Positions 9,951 to 19,395 of a stretch of 33,035 bases of DNA are shown in pieces. Within the stretch, counting starts at the first letter, position 1, and every line of letters starts with the position of its first letter. The DNA is from Chara braunii (taxonomy: Eukaryota; Streptophyta; Charophyceae; Charales; Characeae), in contig BFEA01000067.1 of assembly GCA_003427395.1 (NCBI GenBank), positions 1,911,309 to 1,944,343 on the forward strand, read 5' to 3'. The notes beneath the pieces were generated by a model that was given only the letters and a program-made list of their open reading frames with translations, did not search any database and was not told the DNA's origin. The translations under genes were made by a program, and so were the position numbers.

Positions 9951-10700
9951 CATCACTAGCGAAGCAGGCCAGCCATGGTCACTTTTCTCCTCCTTCGATA
10001 GGCGATGGCTATCCTTGGCCGAGAAAGGGGTGTGGAAACTGGAGCATTTCTGGAACAAAGAAAAGGACACTTGGAAATCTTGACCATAAACTAAGAGAAC
10101 CACTCAAAGGATGCCTCATGCAAAAAGATAACTCCTAGCTATGTATTGTGGAGAGCATACGTCCAGCATGGGAAGGGCTACTGAAAGAAGACTTACATTG
10201 AGATCAGGAGACCGGGGTCTCTTCGTTACTAACGAGATTCCAGCAGAGTGTTTCACGTCGTCAAAAGAACACCAAGATGGATGGTATCAATCGCAATTCC
10301 TGCCATACCAGCCCGCACCAGGAATGGGAGGAAATTCAACCAGAGACTTTCCCCCTCTGGAAAGTTAGGGTCACAAACTCCCAACCATGGACTCTCTTTG
10401 ACAAAACTGTGTATGAACTGGAATTCGACCAGATGGAATGGGGTTGGGCAAAAAAGAACCACAGAAAGAACCTATCAATTGCAGAATACTCCGCCATGTT
10501 CGGATATGGACTGGGGCCCTAAGACGGCACTCTTACAGATAAACCAGGATGAACCTGTACAGATTCCATGGACCAAATACGAAAAGGCTGACCCGACAAA
10601 AATCCGCAGCCTTCAATGGCTGACCACATATATATTGCACATGGTTAACCACTGGTTTCACGAACACACATCTTCAGACACCAGCAGCTCTCCACTCTAA
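9951..10700 (+). pseudogene. Degenerate coding segment of unknown family
   Basis: Plus-strand frames look protein-coding but switch frame and contain stops. One frame (from about 10310) gives WEEIQPETFPLWKVRVTNSQ, then PWTLFDKTVYELEFDQ and IAEYSAMFGYGLGP, ending at a stop at 10520. The neighbouring frame continues at the same point with KTALLQINQDEPVQIPW and LQWLTTYILHMVNHWFHEH to 10697. The conserved-looking Trp/aromatic spacing and the single clean frame switch suggest a decayed gene. It lies antisense to the host gene in intron C-D, so a transposon protein is plausible, but I recognise no motif. Confidence 0.4.
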
Positions 10701-10736
10701 AAAATGTGCTTGGAAGATATAAGAAGAGAACTCGTC

Positions 10737-10810
10737 CATCCTTCGGGACATCCGTTAAAATTGGAACGATACAGAGATGATTAGCATGACCCCTGCACAA
10801 GGAAAAGAAA
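10737..10810 (+). pseudogene. U6 snRNA retropseudogene with target-site duplication
   Basis: Begins ATCCTTCGGGACATCCGTTA, continues AAATTGGAACGATACAGAGA and TGATTAGCATGACCCCTGCA, and stops at CAAGGA (about base 68 of U6), followed by AAAGAAA. It is flanked by a 17-bp direct repeat, AAGAAGAGAACTCGTCC (10721-10737) and AAGAAGAGAACTCATCC (10811-10827), differing at one base. This is the hallmark of target-primed retroposition. The copy is 3'-truncated, so it is not a functional U6 gene. Confidence 0.95.
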
Positions 10811-10827
10811 AAGAAGAGAACTCATCC

Positions 10828-11480
10828 CACTGCCTGATTTCAAGCACAGCTGCTGCCTGGTTCTGGAACAGAGCTTCCAGGTCATGGTTTTCCTTTTTCA
10901 CTATCTCCCCCCCCCCCCCTACTTTCCCCCTTAAATCTCTATTATTAGTCAAAGAATCCACTCCAACCTGCCAGGGGCATGAAGATCTGGTATCTGGTGC
11001 TCACAAAGGTCACTCTTTGCACCACTTGGAAGAGGAGACGCACGCTGAGAATAGATGGCCAACAAAACCAACAAGGAGGCACCCTGGTCTCAGCTGATTG
11101 ATATGATGGGGACGGAGATAAGATGGAGACGGCCAAAAGGTTAAGAACACCAGGACAACTAATCCAGAGTGGTTCAGGGGTAAGGAGACGTTCACACCAG
11201 GCAGAGTAGCGACAATCAGCCAGAACAGGTGAAGAACTTAAGAAGGGACCAATGGGGGATCACCTGAGGAAAGTCGTCGGCCAACCTCATATTCAGCAGA
11301 AATTCTTGCAAGGGATGGGCATCCAACTGCCTCGGGCTGGTCGGGGGGGAGAGGAATCTCAGGAGGAATGGCAAGCTGACAGTCAATCCTCCATAATCTG
11401 GAGTAATCAACGGTGTTCAGGGGTTCTTCGGCTAAACCGCAGGACGAGTATGTGTTCTTTGAGTTTGACTCAGTCTCATG
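10828..11480. other. Intron C-D, nothing recognised
   Basis: A run of C (10907-10918) and short open frames only. Confidence 0.45.
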
Positions 11481-11483
11481 TAG

Positions 11484-11560
11484 CATATATCGTCAAACAG
11501 AACTGCCCGGTAAACCATAGGCAGAGAGGGAGAAGAGGACCACACGGAGCCTGAACCCTC
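11484..11560. mobile_element. Fragment of the hammerhead element, ribozyme deleted
   Basis: CATATATCGTCAAACAGAAC, TGCCCGGTAAACCATAGGCA and GAGAGGGAGAAGAGGAC match the left end of the 425-bp monomer at 25932. The match then jumps to CGGAGCCTGAACCCTC, which corresponds to the far side of the hammerhead, so the ribozyme core is lost. Confidence 0.85.
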
Positions 11561-12040
11561 TTCACTTGCTGGGTTAACCAGACTGATGTTCCCGAGAGTG
11601 AACAAGGATCCAGGACCATAAGGGCCTGATTTAGAACAAAAACAAGAGAAAGAAGAGTAGAGACTGCTGACGAACAAAGACAGAGCGAACCACAGGATCA
11701 GATCCACCCACAAGCTTCTTTGTCGAGAGGCACCTAGTTTTCTAGCATGGCGTGCCAGAGGACATTCCTTGAAGGCGGTTTGAGGGTGCTGGAGGTCTAA
11801 ACCACCGGTCCCCCTGACGTCAGAAACCTTGGGGGTACCAGTAGCGCCGTTTCACGACGGGTACCGGTAGTATAGAGTGGAAAACCGGGCGGGCCTCAAA
11901 AATGGAATTTGCGGCAAAAATTGGAAATGCACCAAATCGGTGCGGCGAATATTTCACGCGCAAAATTATTTTTGCAAAGCTTAAGGTCTCGGTGAGCCCT
12001 ACCGGGCCTTGTTTTCAGCAATATCGGCCGCCCTAAGTGA
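11561..12040. other. Region left of the gypsy remnant; palindromic, no LTR seen
   Basis: Contains CCCCCTGACGTCAGAAACCTTGGGGG-like fold-back sequence at 11813-11838 and paired GGTACC elements near 11834 and 11861. CCGCCCTAAGTGAAGGC at about 12028 recurs twice at 20578-20631. No long terminal repeat is recognisable. Confidence 0.5.
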
Positions 12041-14257
12041 AGGCAGGCCTGACAGGGGCCTCAATGCCATCGCTGTGAAGAACGCAGAGCCCCTACCGCG
12101 CATCGATGACTTGNNNNNNNNNNNNNNNNNNNNNNNNNNNNNNNNNNNNNNNNNNNNNNNNNNNNNNNNNNNNNNNNNNNNNNNNNNNNNNNNNNNNNNN
12201 NNNNNNNNNNNNNNNNNNNNNNNNNNNNNNNNNNNNNNNNNNNNNNNNNNNNNNNNNNNNNNNNNNNNNNNNNNNNNNNNNNNNNNNNAACGCAGAGCCC
12301 CTACCGCGCATCGATGACTTGCTGGACCGAGTGCAAGGGTGCCAGTACTTCAGTAAGATAGATCTGAAGTCCGGATACCATCAGATTGCAATCCGGCCCG
12401 AGGATCAACACAAATCCACTTTTCAGACCAGGTACGGTCTGTACGAGTTAGTGGTGATGCCTTTCGGCCTTCGCAATGCTCCTGGCACCTTTCAGCACGC
12501 TATGAACCGAATCTTTCATGACTACTTGGACAAGTTTGTCATCGTGTACCTCGATGACATACTTATCTTTAGTAGGACTGTCGAGGAGCATCTTGCTCAT
12601 TTAGACAAAGTCCTTAGTCTCCTTCGGCAGCACCAGTTCAAGATTAACCAGGAGAAGTGCGAGTTTGGCCGCACCTGAAACTTGTATCTTGGTCATGAGA
12701 TTTCCGCAGAGGGATTGAAGCACGATGACGCGAAGGTGGCGAGCATTCGTGGCTGGTCGCGTCCTCAGTCTGTGACTGTGATGAGTTCCTTCGTAGGGAT
12801 GACCAGCTACTACCGTAATTTCGTAAAGAACTATAGCATAGTGGCCGCACCTTTGACGGACCTGACACGTCTCGACACCCCTTGGGAGTGGACAGACAGG
12901 TGTGAGGCTGCTTTCAGACATCTGAAGCACTCCTTAACACACCATGAGGTCTTGAAACTTCCTGATCCTGACAAGCCATTTATAGTGACCACAGATGCCA
13001 GCCAATATGGCATTGGTGCCGTGCTTGCGCAACAAACAGGAGGGGCCAAAGTTGAGGCCGGTTGAGTACATGACCACCTATGAGAAAGAGCTCTATGCAA
13101 TCTACAAGGCGCTAACCCACTGGAGGCACTACCTCCTTGGGAGGTTATTCATCAGACCCTGAAGTGGATGAGAAACCAGCCAGTGCTCTCCGATGCGCTG
13201 AAACGCTGGATTGAAGTCATTGAGCAGTAAGACTTTGAACCCCAGTACATCAAAGGAGAGTATAACAAAGGAGCTGATGCGCCGCCGTGTAGGCCGGACT
13301 TCCTAGGTGTGCTGATCACTGAGTTTGGGCTTGCGGACGATGTTACTCGGTCCTTGGTGGAAGCCTATCGCAAGGATCCATTTGTGTCAGAGATCATACG
13401 CAAGCTCGAGGCAAAGGACAACGTAACTTCTGACGAGTTTGTAATGGTCAATGGCCTGCTGTTCCTTGAGAAGGCCGGGAATAAACGACTGTCTCCCGAA
13501 TTGGGAGTCTTTGCGTAGTTTATTTTAAGGTGAGTGTCATGACGCCACAGGACATTTTGGTTATAAGTAGACTACAGCCAACTTGCTGCAGCAGTTCTGG
13601 TGGCCCGCAATGATGAGAGATGCCAAGCTGTATGTGGAGACTTGTCAAGTCTGCCAGAGAGACAAGCCACGTACACAGGCCCCTCTTGGGCTTCTCAAGC
13701 CCCTTCCGATTCCGGAAAGGCCCAGTGAGAGCCTGTCCATGGATTTCATGGACACGCTGGTCACCAGCAAGAGTGGAATAAGACACATCTTTGTCATTGT
13801 GGATAGGTTTAGTAAGTACGCTAGGTTAGTGACAATGCCTGAAACAGCAAAGACCAAGTACATGATTAGACTATTCAAAGAGAACTGGGTCAGAGACTTT
13901 GGGCTTCCAAAGTCTATTGTTAGTGACCAGGATGTCCGATTCACAAGTGAACTGTGGAAAGCTGCAGCTGCAGAACAAGGGATGCAGCTGCAGATGACCT
14001 CCGGGAACCACCCAGAGGCAAACGGGCAAGCAGAGCAGCTCAACAGCGCTGTACAACACCTGCTAAGGCACGATATCAAGCCTAATCAGATGGACTGGGA
14101 CGAGAAACTTGCTCTCGTCGCCAGTCTGTATAATAACGCTGTGCACAGCGCAACAGGGGTGAGCCCTAACAGTCTGCTACTGACCTTCAAGCCTAGCCTG
14201 CCCCTAGACTTTCTACTACCTGAGAACCAGCCGGCTGCTGCACCAGGCATACAGTAG
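12041..14257 (+). pseudogene. Decayed Ty3/gypsy retrotransposon pol (RT, RNase H, integrase)
   Basis: Reverse transcriptase is readable from PLPRIDDL through SKIDLKSGYHQI, VMPFGLRNAP and the catalytic YLDD (12547-12558). An in-frame stop follows at 12676. RT/RNase H continues as LYLGHE (from 12685) to TTDASQYGIGAVL, then a frameshift near 13052 and a deletion remove part of RNase H, including the RTDHQ region. Further stops lie at 13228 and 13516. Integrase has CQVCQ of the zinc-binding module (13649-13663), then a DD35E core: MDFMD, SDQDVRF and GQAEQLN. The frame ends at 14257 without a chromodomain. Gag, protease and both LTRs are not visible. It is antisense to the host gene, inside intron C-D. 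The element is old and inactive. Confidence 0.95.
12114..12288. other. Assembly gap of 175 N with duplicated flanks
   Basis: The 33 bases before the gap (12081-12113) are repeated exactly after it (12289-12321). Both encode NAEPLPRIDDL. Collapsing the gap and one copy gives a continuous RT frame, so the gap is probably artificial. Confidence 0.9.
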
Positions 14258-14489
14258 TTGAGTCGTCCTTTGAACATCTATGATTAGCACGTAGACACCC
14301 CCATAGCTAGATGTAACAGAAAGAAGAAAATTGAGGTTGAGGCTGAAAGGAAGGCTCTGTGAGTGCTGGCAATAAGGGGAGATACTCAGACATGATACCT
14401 GTTCAATCTTCATTGGTTGCCATAATTAATTGATTAATTGAAGAGCAGGGGGCAGGGGGAAGGTAGAAGAAGATGCAGTTGGTTTCATC
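14258..14489. other. Tail of gypsy remnant, unassigned
   Basis: No 3' LTR or polypurine tract is obvious. The last eight bases, GTTTCATC (14482-14489), form the left candidate target-site duplication of the next element. Confidence 0.45.
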
Positions 14490-14744
14490 CATACTTGCGG
14501 CGCATCGCGATGCGCTGCGCCGCACCGCGCATCCCGCACGACGCGCGCGCACTGTATGCGGCGCACCTCCAAAAATGGGGGTCAAAAAAAAGAAAAAAAA
14601 GTTGTGAGGGGCGGTAGTAGACCCGGCCCCCTGCTCGCGTAAAATAAGAAACGGGCAGCCAATTTTTTTTTGGAGGCCGCGCGTTGGCCTGAAAGCTTTT
14701 AGTAACCTGTAGTTCGGGTAACACTCTGTGTGTGTGGTAGGGTT

Positions 14745-15195
14745 ATTGCAGTCTGTATGGTAGGGTTCTTGCAGGCCAGATTCAGTCATGAAGAGGGTCG
14801 CAATTTCTCAAAACTTTCTCTTCTTATTACTTCGAAAGTAGAAAACGACGGAACTGACAGCCGTTTTTCCTGGAATGTTTTTTTTTTTTTTTAAAGGAAG
14901 AAAATCAGAATTTATTTGCACGAGTGTCGCCCGGCACGTCCAACCTGTCAGAACCTCAACGGTAATTGCAGTCTGTATGGTAGGGTTCTTGCAGGNCAGA
15001 TTCAGTCATGATGAGGGTCGCGATCTCTCAAAACGTTCTCTNCNTNTTNCTTCTGAAGTAGAAAACGACGGAACTGGCAGCCGTTTTTCCTGGATTTTTT
15101 TTTTTTTAATAAAAGGAAAAAAACGTAAAGGAAGAACAGCTCTTTGCACGAGTGAAGCCCGGCNCGTCCAACCTGTCAGAACCTCAACGGTAATG
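14745..15195. repeat. 220-bp tandem duplication with poly-T tracts
   Basis: Two copies of TTGCAGTCTGTATGGTAGGG...AACCTCAACGGTAAT at a 220-bp period (TTGCAGTCTG at 14746 and 14966). Each holds a 12-15 base T run. The second copy contains several ambiguous bases (14996, 15042-15050, 15164). Confidence 0.93.
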
Positions 15196-15540
15196 TTTAC
15201 CAACGGGCTCGCTGCACTACTCTCGACATGCACAACAAGACATATATGGCAATGTATCTTTCCATGTTCAAGCGGAGGATTCAGTCTCATTTGTTCAGAG
15301 ATTCTCCCAAGAAAAAAAAGAAAGGTTCCAGAGATACGTTACGTGCTTACCTGATTCATCGGCCCTTCGCTCTCCACCACCCAATGTATGAATGAATCTT
15401 CCGCCAGAACATGGAAAGATACACCGCCATATTTTTTGTCCTTTGTACATGTCGCCGCGCTTCCGGATTCATGTTGCCCGTTGATAAGGGCGGTCTCTTC
15501 GGTCCGATAGTGTCAGCACACGGTTCTTCTCTCTCTCACA

Positions 15541-15545
15541 CGGTT

Positions 15546-15626
<81 letters not shown>
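15541..15626. repeat. Compound (TC)n(AC)n microsatellite
   Basis: TC repeats pass directly into AC repeats ending at 15626. Open frames across it on both strands are artefacts. Confidence 0.97.
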
Positions 15627-15627
<1 letters not shown>

Positions 15628-15911
15628 GAAAATAGGCATCGCGCACAGTGCAGACCTTCCAGGGGTAGCGCGTCCCCATGCGCTGCGTGCACGGCGCACC
15701 TCACCGCACTAATGCGCCGCAAGTATGGTTTCAGCTCGTGTAGTTTTCTTGTTCTTCTTCTATCCTCTTTATTCTGTGCTGCTCTGCATCTCTCTTCACT
15801 TCTTTCCATTTCGGCAATTATGCCCACAAGAAGTCAATTAAATACATTCTCTGGGCCCTTAACAAGGTAGGCAGAGAGTGAGGACATACCCACAGTAGAC
15901 CTTTCTTAACT

Positions 15912-16107
15912 GATCTCTGGAAGAACTTGCAGCTCAGGTGCATCAAGGACTGCCAAAATTTTGGTCCCATGCATCCAGGAAAGGCCTCCAGTGAGTATGC
16001 CCTGTGTTATCTCTGGACGAACTTGCAGCTCAGGTGCATCAAGGACTGCCATAATTTCTGGCCCCATGCATCCAGGAAAGACCTCCTGTGAGTATGCCCT
16101 GTGTTTA
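15912..16107. repeat. 96-bp tandem duplication next to exon C
   Basis: Two units (ATCTCTGG at 15913 and 16009) share AACTTGCAGCTCAGGTGCAT, CAAGGACTGCC and AGTATGCCCTGTGTT. It lies about 20 bp downstream of the exon C donor on the minus strand and creates a repetitive minus-strand open frame. Confidence 0.93.
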
Positions 16108-16126
16108 TGCATGCTCTAGGACATAC

Positions 16127-16195
16127 CTGTAGCTCCATGCACAACGGATGAGGGTAGCAGTTAACCTTTCGCTCCCTCTGCAGCATCCACCGCAC
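16127..16195 (-). CDS. Exon C: short SNF2-family exon (WML..RER segment)
   Basis: This 69-bp, 23-codon exon has a textbook acceptor (TTGTGTTTGCAG) and donor (CTACAG|GTATGT). Both junctions are phase 0, fitting exon B before and exon D after. It encodes VRWMLQRERKVNCYPHPLCM followed by ELQ. In the plant F-box/SNF2 family the segment after LFPHQ reads WML.RE......HPLY, so the match is clear despite the length. Its position 6.7 kb from exon B and 7.9 kb from exon D shows how far the gene is expanded by intronic repeats. A 96-bp tandem duplication begins about 20 bp into the following intron. Confidence 0.88.
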
Positions 16196-17440
16196 CTGCA
16201 AACACAACACCACTATGTGACATCGTCAGACAGCATCACTCACTGTTAACAGCTGTCATGAGTTTTCAAAAAGCACCACTCACTGTGCACAGCTGTCACG
16301 AATTTTCACACGAGTAGTCAAAAACCGATTTGCCTTCATCGTCGCAGGAATGATACAAGCTCATTCAGAACCACTTCTGACACATCGGGATTGTGAGAGA
16401 GAATTTGGGACACTAATGACACCCCTGTGGTTGCCAACAGTAACTCGATTTACTGAACGCACAAAATTGCACCTGTAATCGAAAATCACAAGACCTAATT
16501 GTTGCATCACAAAGATCAAAAGATCTTACAGCGTTCTGCTGTGTAACAGACAAACCACAACCAGCAAACCATCAAACCATCAAACCACCATAGCTGAGCG
16601 GCATAGCCTACATTCTACCAGGAATGGTACTATGGAAACCACGATAACGAGTGACATTGTCTACATGCGACTAGGGATGGCATTATGCTCATCTATTAAG
16701 GCCCAGCTCAGGAGACATCATTACCGTGGGGTCGCCAACTACCGCGCTGGGGTGCAGGACACCAGACACTTCAAGCTGGTTTTGAGCATGGAAATCAGGA
16801 ATGCAACAGGAGCTGGAATTGAGCACTGCCCAGTCTTCACTAAGCGATGCTCAAATTTTGTCTTAATTCTTTGCTGACAATCCTGTACTGTAAACTCACA
16901 ATGCTCAACTTTTGTTTTCTTTCTTGTTGCTGACAACGCCATTCTGATGATAAAGCCCAGCTTGCTTGCTTGTTCGCCATTCTGAGAAAACAGTTCTATT
17001 CGTGAGTAGCAGCAATAGCTAGAAAACATTGGTCACCCGCACAACCTGTGCAGAGTGCTTAATGCAATGACCCCCAGTTGGAGTCAGAGAGCTGTGTGAT
17101 TCAAAGAAATCACTGCCTTCCAATCTGTTTTCGCGGAGATCTGTGTGTCTGAGCGTTTGTGGTGTGTGCTTGAACGGAAGTATGCTCGTGTGACAACTCT
17201 CAAATCCATACGGCTCTTGATTTGTTTCTTAAGAAAGGGTAGAATTTTAATTCGTCGTAGGTAAAGGGACAAGACTGCTGCACCGGTGACTGAACCGGCG
17301 GAACAGGTTCCCTAACATGCTGCACAAGCCGCTGGCCCGGCTGCCGCACTGTAGTTGTGGCACTTGATATGGGGACAAATGAAGCGGATCCTGGAGTCTG
17401 CCACTACTATCTACTGATGAACCGCCTGCTGGAAATATGT
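16196..17440. other. Intron B-C near exon C, nothing recognised
   Basis: Two short CACTCACTGT..ACAGCTGTCA duplicates occur at 16235-16260 and 16267-16292. No gene or mobile element seen. Confidence 0.5.
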
Positions 17441-17446
17441 CGTACT

Positions 17447-17866
17447 GAGGTTGAAACAAGGCACTGGAAAGCTTTCCGGGTAGGATCAAACGACAAAAGC
17501 ACACAGAGAAGTTAGCAGGGAGCTGTTCTAGATTTTCCAGCAAGTTGACGAGGGAGGCCCAGTGTTCAGTAGGATTTGCAGCAGGGATAATGATGGTACC
17601 GAACTGAATATAGGTTAGATTTAAGCATGTGCCGCAGTTCTGTGCCTCAGGAAAAGGTAGACTTGTAAATAGCCGTCTGTGCAGGGACAAGGCTGAAATG
17701 ATACACTGGAAAGCTTTACAGATAGGCTCAAACGGACAAGGGTACACAGAAAGAGTTGGCAGTGTCCCGTTACAGATTTTTCCAACAAGTTGACAAGGCC
17801 CGGTGAGCAAAATGATGACCAGGAGGTAAAGTGATGGTACTGAGCTGAATCTAGGTTAGGATAAAC
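17447..17866. repeat. About 240-bp diverged tandem duplication
   Basis: CACTGGAAAGCTTT (17462 and 17704), CACAGA..GTT(A/G)GCAG, TTCCA(G/A)CAAGTTGAC, and GATGGTAC.GA.CTGAAT.TAGGTTAG (17592 and 17832) repeat at about 240 bp. The 187-codon minus-strand open frame over it (17247-17810) is not supported as a gene. Confidence 0.9.
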
Positions 17867-17929
17867 CACCAGTACATCGGGAGAATTCAAATGAACCTCT
17901 TCGAAAAGTTACGGGACCCGGGACCGGGA

Positions 17930-18135
17930 CCGCCTCGGGGGGGACGGATTTTTTTTTTTTTGTTCGGAGCTCGGTTTAGTGCCACCACACAGCATGGGGC
18001 AACTTTGTTTTCTACTGGGCCCTTCGGACACACTGTCCTGAGCCTCCGAATTTTTTGGAGAGGCTCGATCGGATTCTCAACTTGGCTGGGGCCATGTATT
18101 GGTGGTTTAAGTATAAGACTCGTAAGACTGTTCTG
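17930..18135. repeat. Dispersed GAGCCTC hairpin / TGGTGGTTTAA repeat (copy)
   Basis: Has a hairpin GAGCCTCCGAA..GGAGAGGCTC (18041-18066) followed by ATTGGTGGTTTAAGTAT. Related arrangements occur at 27610-27765 and 31310-31590. Confidence 0.5.
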
Positions 18136-18935
18136 TGTGAGCAATCTACAGCAGATATTTCAGTCTCACTGCGGTTCACAGTCCCAGCCTTGCTCCTGTT
18201 AGAACTTGTGTGAAGGGATGTGTGTGTAATTTCTTTGCGAGCATTACACTGCATGAATCTTCAGTCTTGCAGCAGTTCTAGGTCCCACCATTGCTCCTGT
18301 TTGAACGTGTGCGAATGGACTTGCATACGTGTAGCCTTACCATCCTTTTCCACACTTGTGAAGTTGCCCATCCTCCAATAAACTGTCTCTCCAGTTTTAA
18401 ATCACCAGTTCCTCAATGCATTCCACGGCCATGCTATAGATAAGGGGCCTGCCATTTGGGTGTGCATCAGTCCAGCACTGGCCTGGCACAGCCACATGAG
18501 AAAACTGTGCCCTTGACCCTGATAGTTGACAATTCCAGTCGTTTTTTGACAGCCACCCCAGCGCCCAATGGTCCCAGTTCAGACAAAAGGCAGCCTGCTT
18601 CAGGGAAGCTGCCAGGGAAGCTGCTCCTTGAACAGAGGTCCAGGAACCAAGACTCGGAGGAACAGGGATGTCTGGGTAAATACAGTGTATAGCAAGGCCT
18701 TCTGAGGCAGCTCTTTTGAAGAATCCAGTTCTGGCAAAACAGGCAACATCATGTACCCTATCTTGAATATAGCAATCGAATAATTGTTTCAGATAAAAAA
18801 GACGTCGACAACACGTCTGGTATGCCAAGAAGAGTTGGATAGACCAAAACACATGACGTTAAAGATTGGTGGAAAAGTACTTTCCCATCAATCAAACCCA
18901 GCCCGGAAAAGCAGTAGATATTGATCCTTCCTTCA
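18136..18935. other. Intron B-C, nothing recognised
   Basis: A 151-codon minus-strand open frame (18397-18852) has no recognisable domain and is not called. Confidence 0.45.
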
Positions 18936-18939
18936 GGGC

Positions 18940-19008
18940 CTCAGGCCCATTCGAACCAGCACCCTCAGCCACACGAACCGAGTATCTTAACCACACAGCC
19001 AGGACACG
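18940..19008 (-). mobile_element. tRNA-like pseudogene or SINE head (class II type)
   Basis: The minus strand has an A-box-like GGCTGTGTGGTTAAG (19000-18986) and B-box-like GGTTCGAATGGGCC (18957-18944). Spacing suggests a Ser/Leu-type tRNA ancestor. The acceptor stem does not pair, so it is not a tRNA gene. Confidence 0.6.
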
Positions 19009-19020
19009 GTGTTCAAACTC

Positions 19021-19395
19021 CGGTGGCCTAGCTCAGTTGGTAAGGCTCGCAAGTGGCATTCAGGAGGTCGTGGGTTCAATCCCCATTGGCAGAATGTACC
19101 TTCCTGGGCATGCTTGGCGCCCCCCACCTAGAGATAGACAACTGGATCCCCCGACCAGCATCGAGCGGAGTCTGCTGATCTTCGTAGGGGAGGGGACCTG
19201 AGAGGAGGCACAGGGAGTGGTCCTGTTGGCATGGTCCCTGATGCTACCTGCTGTCCCCTGGTCGGTATTGGCCACCTGCACGTTGGGAGCAGCCCCCCCA
19301 TGTTCTCTGGTGAACACGGTTCTGACTGCTACAGGGTTCCCCGTATGACTATATTTAGTAGAGGTAGGTAGGTAGCGGTAGGTAGGTAGTGTGAG
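19021..19395 (+). mobile_element. tRNA-derived SINE (copy 2) with (GTAG)n tail
   Basis: A box TAGCTCAGTTGG (19029-19040) and B box GGGTTCAATCCCC (19072-19084) match the copy at 3177. The body runs about 270 bp and ends in GTAGGTAGGTAG repeats (about 19360-19390). The tail and following GTGTGAGGT..GAGAGAAGAA also occur at 25811-25860. No exact target-site duplication found. Confidence 0.8.

Larger units (their letters stand above)
14490..15727. mobile_element. TIR-bounded non-autonomous element (about 1.24 kb)
   Basis: The left end CATACTTGCGGCGCAT (14490-14505) is the inverse of the right end ATGCGCCGCAAGTATG (15712-15727), and both ends continue into related CpG-rich sequence. The flanks GTTTCATC (14482-14489) and GTTTCAGC (15728-15735) match at 7 of 8, consistent with an 8-bp target-site duplication such as hAT elements make. 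The interior has a 220-bp tandem duplication, a second inverted pair (15255-15284 and 15395-15424) and a TC/CA microsatellite. No transposase frame is seen. hAT-type assignment is an inference. Confidence 0.7.

Noticed and set aside
11813-11840. CTGACGTCAGAAAC as a hammerhead core
   Set aside because: The core lacks the CUGANGA order; the sequence is a TGACGTCA palindrome next to paired GGTACC elements.
12009-12678. Open frames spanning the N gap
   Set aside because: The N run hides stops; the real coding content is the flanking RT fragment, and the 33-bp flank is duplicated.
15411-15827. Open frames over the TC/AC microsatellite
   Set aside because: The frames are carried by dinucleotide repeats on both strands.
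17400-17440. CTGATGA..GGAAA sequence resembling a hammerhead core
   Set aside because: Stems I and II do not pair and no cleavage triplet is placed correctly; chance match.
17247-17810. 187-codon minus-strand open frame
   Set aside because: It lies on a diverged tandem duplication in intron B-C, with no recognised domain and no phase-compatible role between exons B and C.
18397-18852. 151-codon minus-strand open frame
   Set aside because: No domain, and not needed to join exons B and C; length is possible by chance in this composition.
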